Under the pieces are notes generated by a model. The model ran no database searches. It was not told the origin of the DNA and saw nothing but the letters and a program-made list of their open reading frames with translations. From CBIFWW01 sp966186435 (GTDB taxonomy: Bacteria; Pseudomonadota; Gammaproteobacteria; Enterobacterales; Enterobacteriaceae): 14,839 bases of DNA. Position 1 is the stretch's first letter; each line of letters opens with the position of its first letter. Both the position numbers and the translations under genes were made by a program. The stretch covers positions 1 to 14,839 of the forward strand of contig CBIFWW010000082.1 in the NCBI GenBank assembly GCA_966186435.1. Reading direction: 5' to 3'. Positions 13,829 through 14,839 of the stretch are shown piece after piece.

Positions 13829-14689
13829 CTAGTGGGCTAATACCCGGTCGAGCGCTTTTTGCGCCGTAACCAAATGTTGGCCGCCAAACAGATAAGCCCG
13901 GTTCAACAGAGTATAAAGCTGATAAATAGGCTGGCGGTCAAGGAAGCCCTGGGCCAGTGGTGAAACAGATTGATAACCATCATAAATTTGCGGCGGTTGC
14001 TCAGAATGTAAAGGCAACATAGCTAGATCACATTCTCTGTCCCCCCAGTAGCTGGCTGGGTCGTAAATCATCGGGCCAGCGGGGCCTAATGCACAGTTAT
14101 TCGACCACAAATCGCCATGCAATAGGGAAGGCTGGGGTTGGTGGTTTGCCAGGCGCTGCTCCACAAAATCGACAATGGTATCAATATCTCCAAGCTTGAC
14201 GCCTTTTTCGGCGGCTAACTCAAGCTGCCAGCCAATGCGCTGCTCGGCAAAGAACGTTGACCATCGGCGCTGCCAGGCGTTGGGTTGCGGGGTGGTGGAA
14301 AGGACGTTATCAAAGTCCAGGCCAAACTGGGGCTGATCGCTCCAGTCGTGGAGATGGGCCAGCTGCTGACCCAGAATAAAGGCGTTGTGCCCATCAAGGG
14401 GTTTAACCGGAAGATAATCCATTAACAGGAAGCTGTAATCTCTGTCACTGCCAACTCCCCAGACCTGTGGCACCGACACAGTGCGGCTACGGGATAGAAG
14501 CTCCAGCTGATCGGCTTCGGCGGTGAAGATCGGCAGTAATTCCCGCTGGTCACACTTAACGAAAATCGCTTTATCACCATATTGCAGATACCAGGCTGAG
14601 TGGATTTCGCCACCGGGTAACTCTTCGCGGCGGATAATGTCCTGCTCCCCGAATTGTTCACTTAACAGACGATTAATGGCTTGCCACAT
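13829..14689 (-). CDS. yniA: Fructosamine/ketosamine-3-kinase family protein YniA
   Basis: YniA belongs to the fructosamine kinase family, which phosphorylates ketosamines on glycated amines so that they fall apart (deglycation repair); in vivo substrates of the bacterial enzyme are not settled. From ATG 14689 the protein is 286 residues, equal to E. coli. It has a protein-kinase-like fold: nucleotide-lobe GGEIHSAW (26-33) and IFVKCD with Lys45, hinge LLMDYLPV (88-95), catalytic loop LLHGDLWSNNC (189-199) with Asp193, and metal-binding Asp210 in IYDPASYWGDRECDLAM. An in-frame ATG at 14725 gives 12 extra residues and was rejected because GGGAGG stands 8 bases before 14689. E. coli has pfkB next; here the window ends first. 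Confidence 0.95.
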   Translation of the reverse strand: MWQAINRLLSEQFGEQDIIRREELPGGEIHSAWYLQYGDKAIFVKCDQRELLPIFTAEADQLELLSRSRTVSVPQVWGVGSDRDYSFLLMDYLPVKPLDGHNAFILGQQLAHLHDWSDQPQFGLDFDNVLSTTPQPNAWQRRWSTFFAEQRIGWQLELAAEKGVKLGDIDTIVDFVEQRLANHQPQPSLLHGDLWSNNCALGPAGPMIYDPASYWGDRECDLAMLPLHSEQPPQIYDGYQSVSPLAQGFLDRQPIYQLYTLLNRAYLFGGQHLVTAQKALDRVLAH

Positions 14690-14756
14690 CGTGTTACCCT
14701 CCCATTGAGTCTGGTTTATCATCACCTTGCGTTAAATGGCCGGTTAAAACCTCGAT

Positions 14757-14789
14757 ATACTGCACAACACTGAAAAACGTTTGCAGTAT
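14757..14789. repeat. Perfect 8-bp inverted repeat upstream of yniA
   Basis: ATACTGCA (14757-14764) and TGCAGTAT (14782-14789) are exact reverse complements with 17 bases between them, 68 bases or more upstream of yniA. The spacing is larger than in a typical compact operator; it may be a pair of regulator sites, a hairpin in a transcript, or part of the control region of an unseen divergent gene. A second overlapping dyad, CTGGC-N5-GCCAG and GCGCT-N5-AGCGC, lies at about 14799-14814. No coding region is seen from 14690 to the window end. Confidence 0.45.
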
Positions 14790-14839
14790 GTAACACCACT
14801 GGCGCTCAGCCAGCGCTTACGGCCAGGGTTCTCAGGTCA

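Noticed and set aside
1..14839. tRNA, rRNA, CRISPR, insertion sequence, prophage or defence genes
   Set aside because: No clover-leaf-like sequence, spaced direct repeats, transposase or phage-like proteins were seen; genes are ordinary syntenic chromosomal genes.

Overview
The window is chromosomal DNA of a member of the Enterobacterales. Nearly every protein is close to its Escherichia coli K-12 counterpart in sequence and length, and the order nadE-osmE, katE-cedA, tcyP-ydjM and yniC-yniB-yniA is the familiar one. An ERIC-type repeat and remains of an N-formylglutamate branch of histidine use suggest a Yersiniaceae-like genome (Serratia/Yersinia relatives), but the genus is not secured by the sequence alone.

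Layout: (1) 1-2767, the 3' end of the arginine succinyltransferase operon on the + strand (astD cut by the window edge, then astB and astE with short overlaps) and a probable terminator. (2) 2768-3576, the periplasmic chaperone gene spy with a BaeR-like box and a long hairpin terminator. (3) 3575-4888, an intact hutG-like N-formylglutamate deformylase on the - strand facing away from a decayed 3' fragment of an amidohydrolase, most likely hutF, on the + strand. (4) 4866-6648, nadE followed by the exporter gene yddG, both on the - strand. (5) 6893-9925, osmE, then katE on the - strand and divergent cedA. (6) 9986-12886, tcyP, ydjM (with LexA-type operator) and yniC/hxpB, all - strand. (7) 12887-14839, a roughly 205-bp enlarged ERIC element, then convergent yniB and yniA sharing a bidirectional terminator.

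Functional themes: amino-acid nitrogen scavenging (ast operon, hut remnant), envelope, osmotic and oxidative stress (spy, osmE, katE), amino-acid transport (yddG export, tcyP cystine import), NAD synthesis (nadE), DNA damage and division (ydjM, cedA) and repair or removal of unwanted sugar phosphates and glycated amines (hxpB, yniA).

I found no phage, insertion sequence, CRISPR array, defence island or clearly new multi-gene system. The most informative unusual signals are the hutF remnant beside hutG, an inverted-repeat leader in front of hutG, the LexA and BaeR sites, and the multi-hairpin ERIC immediately upstream of yniC.
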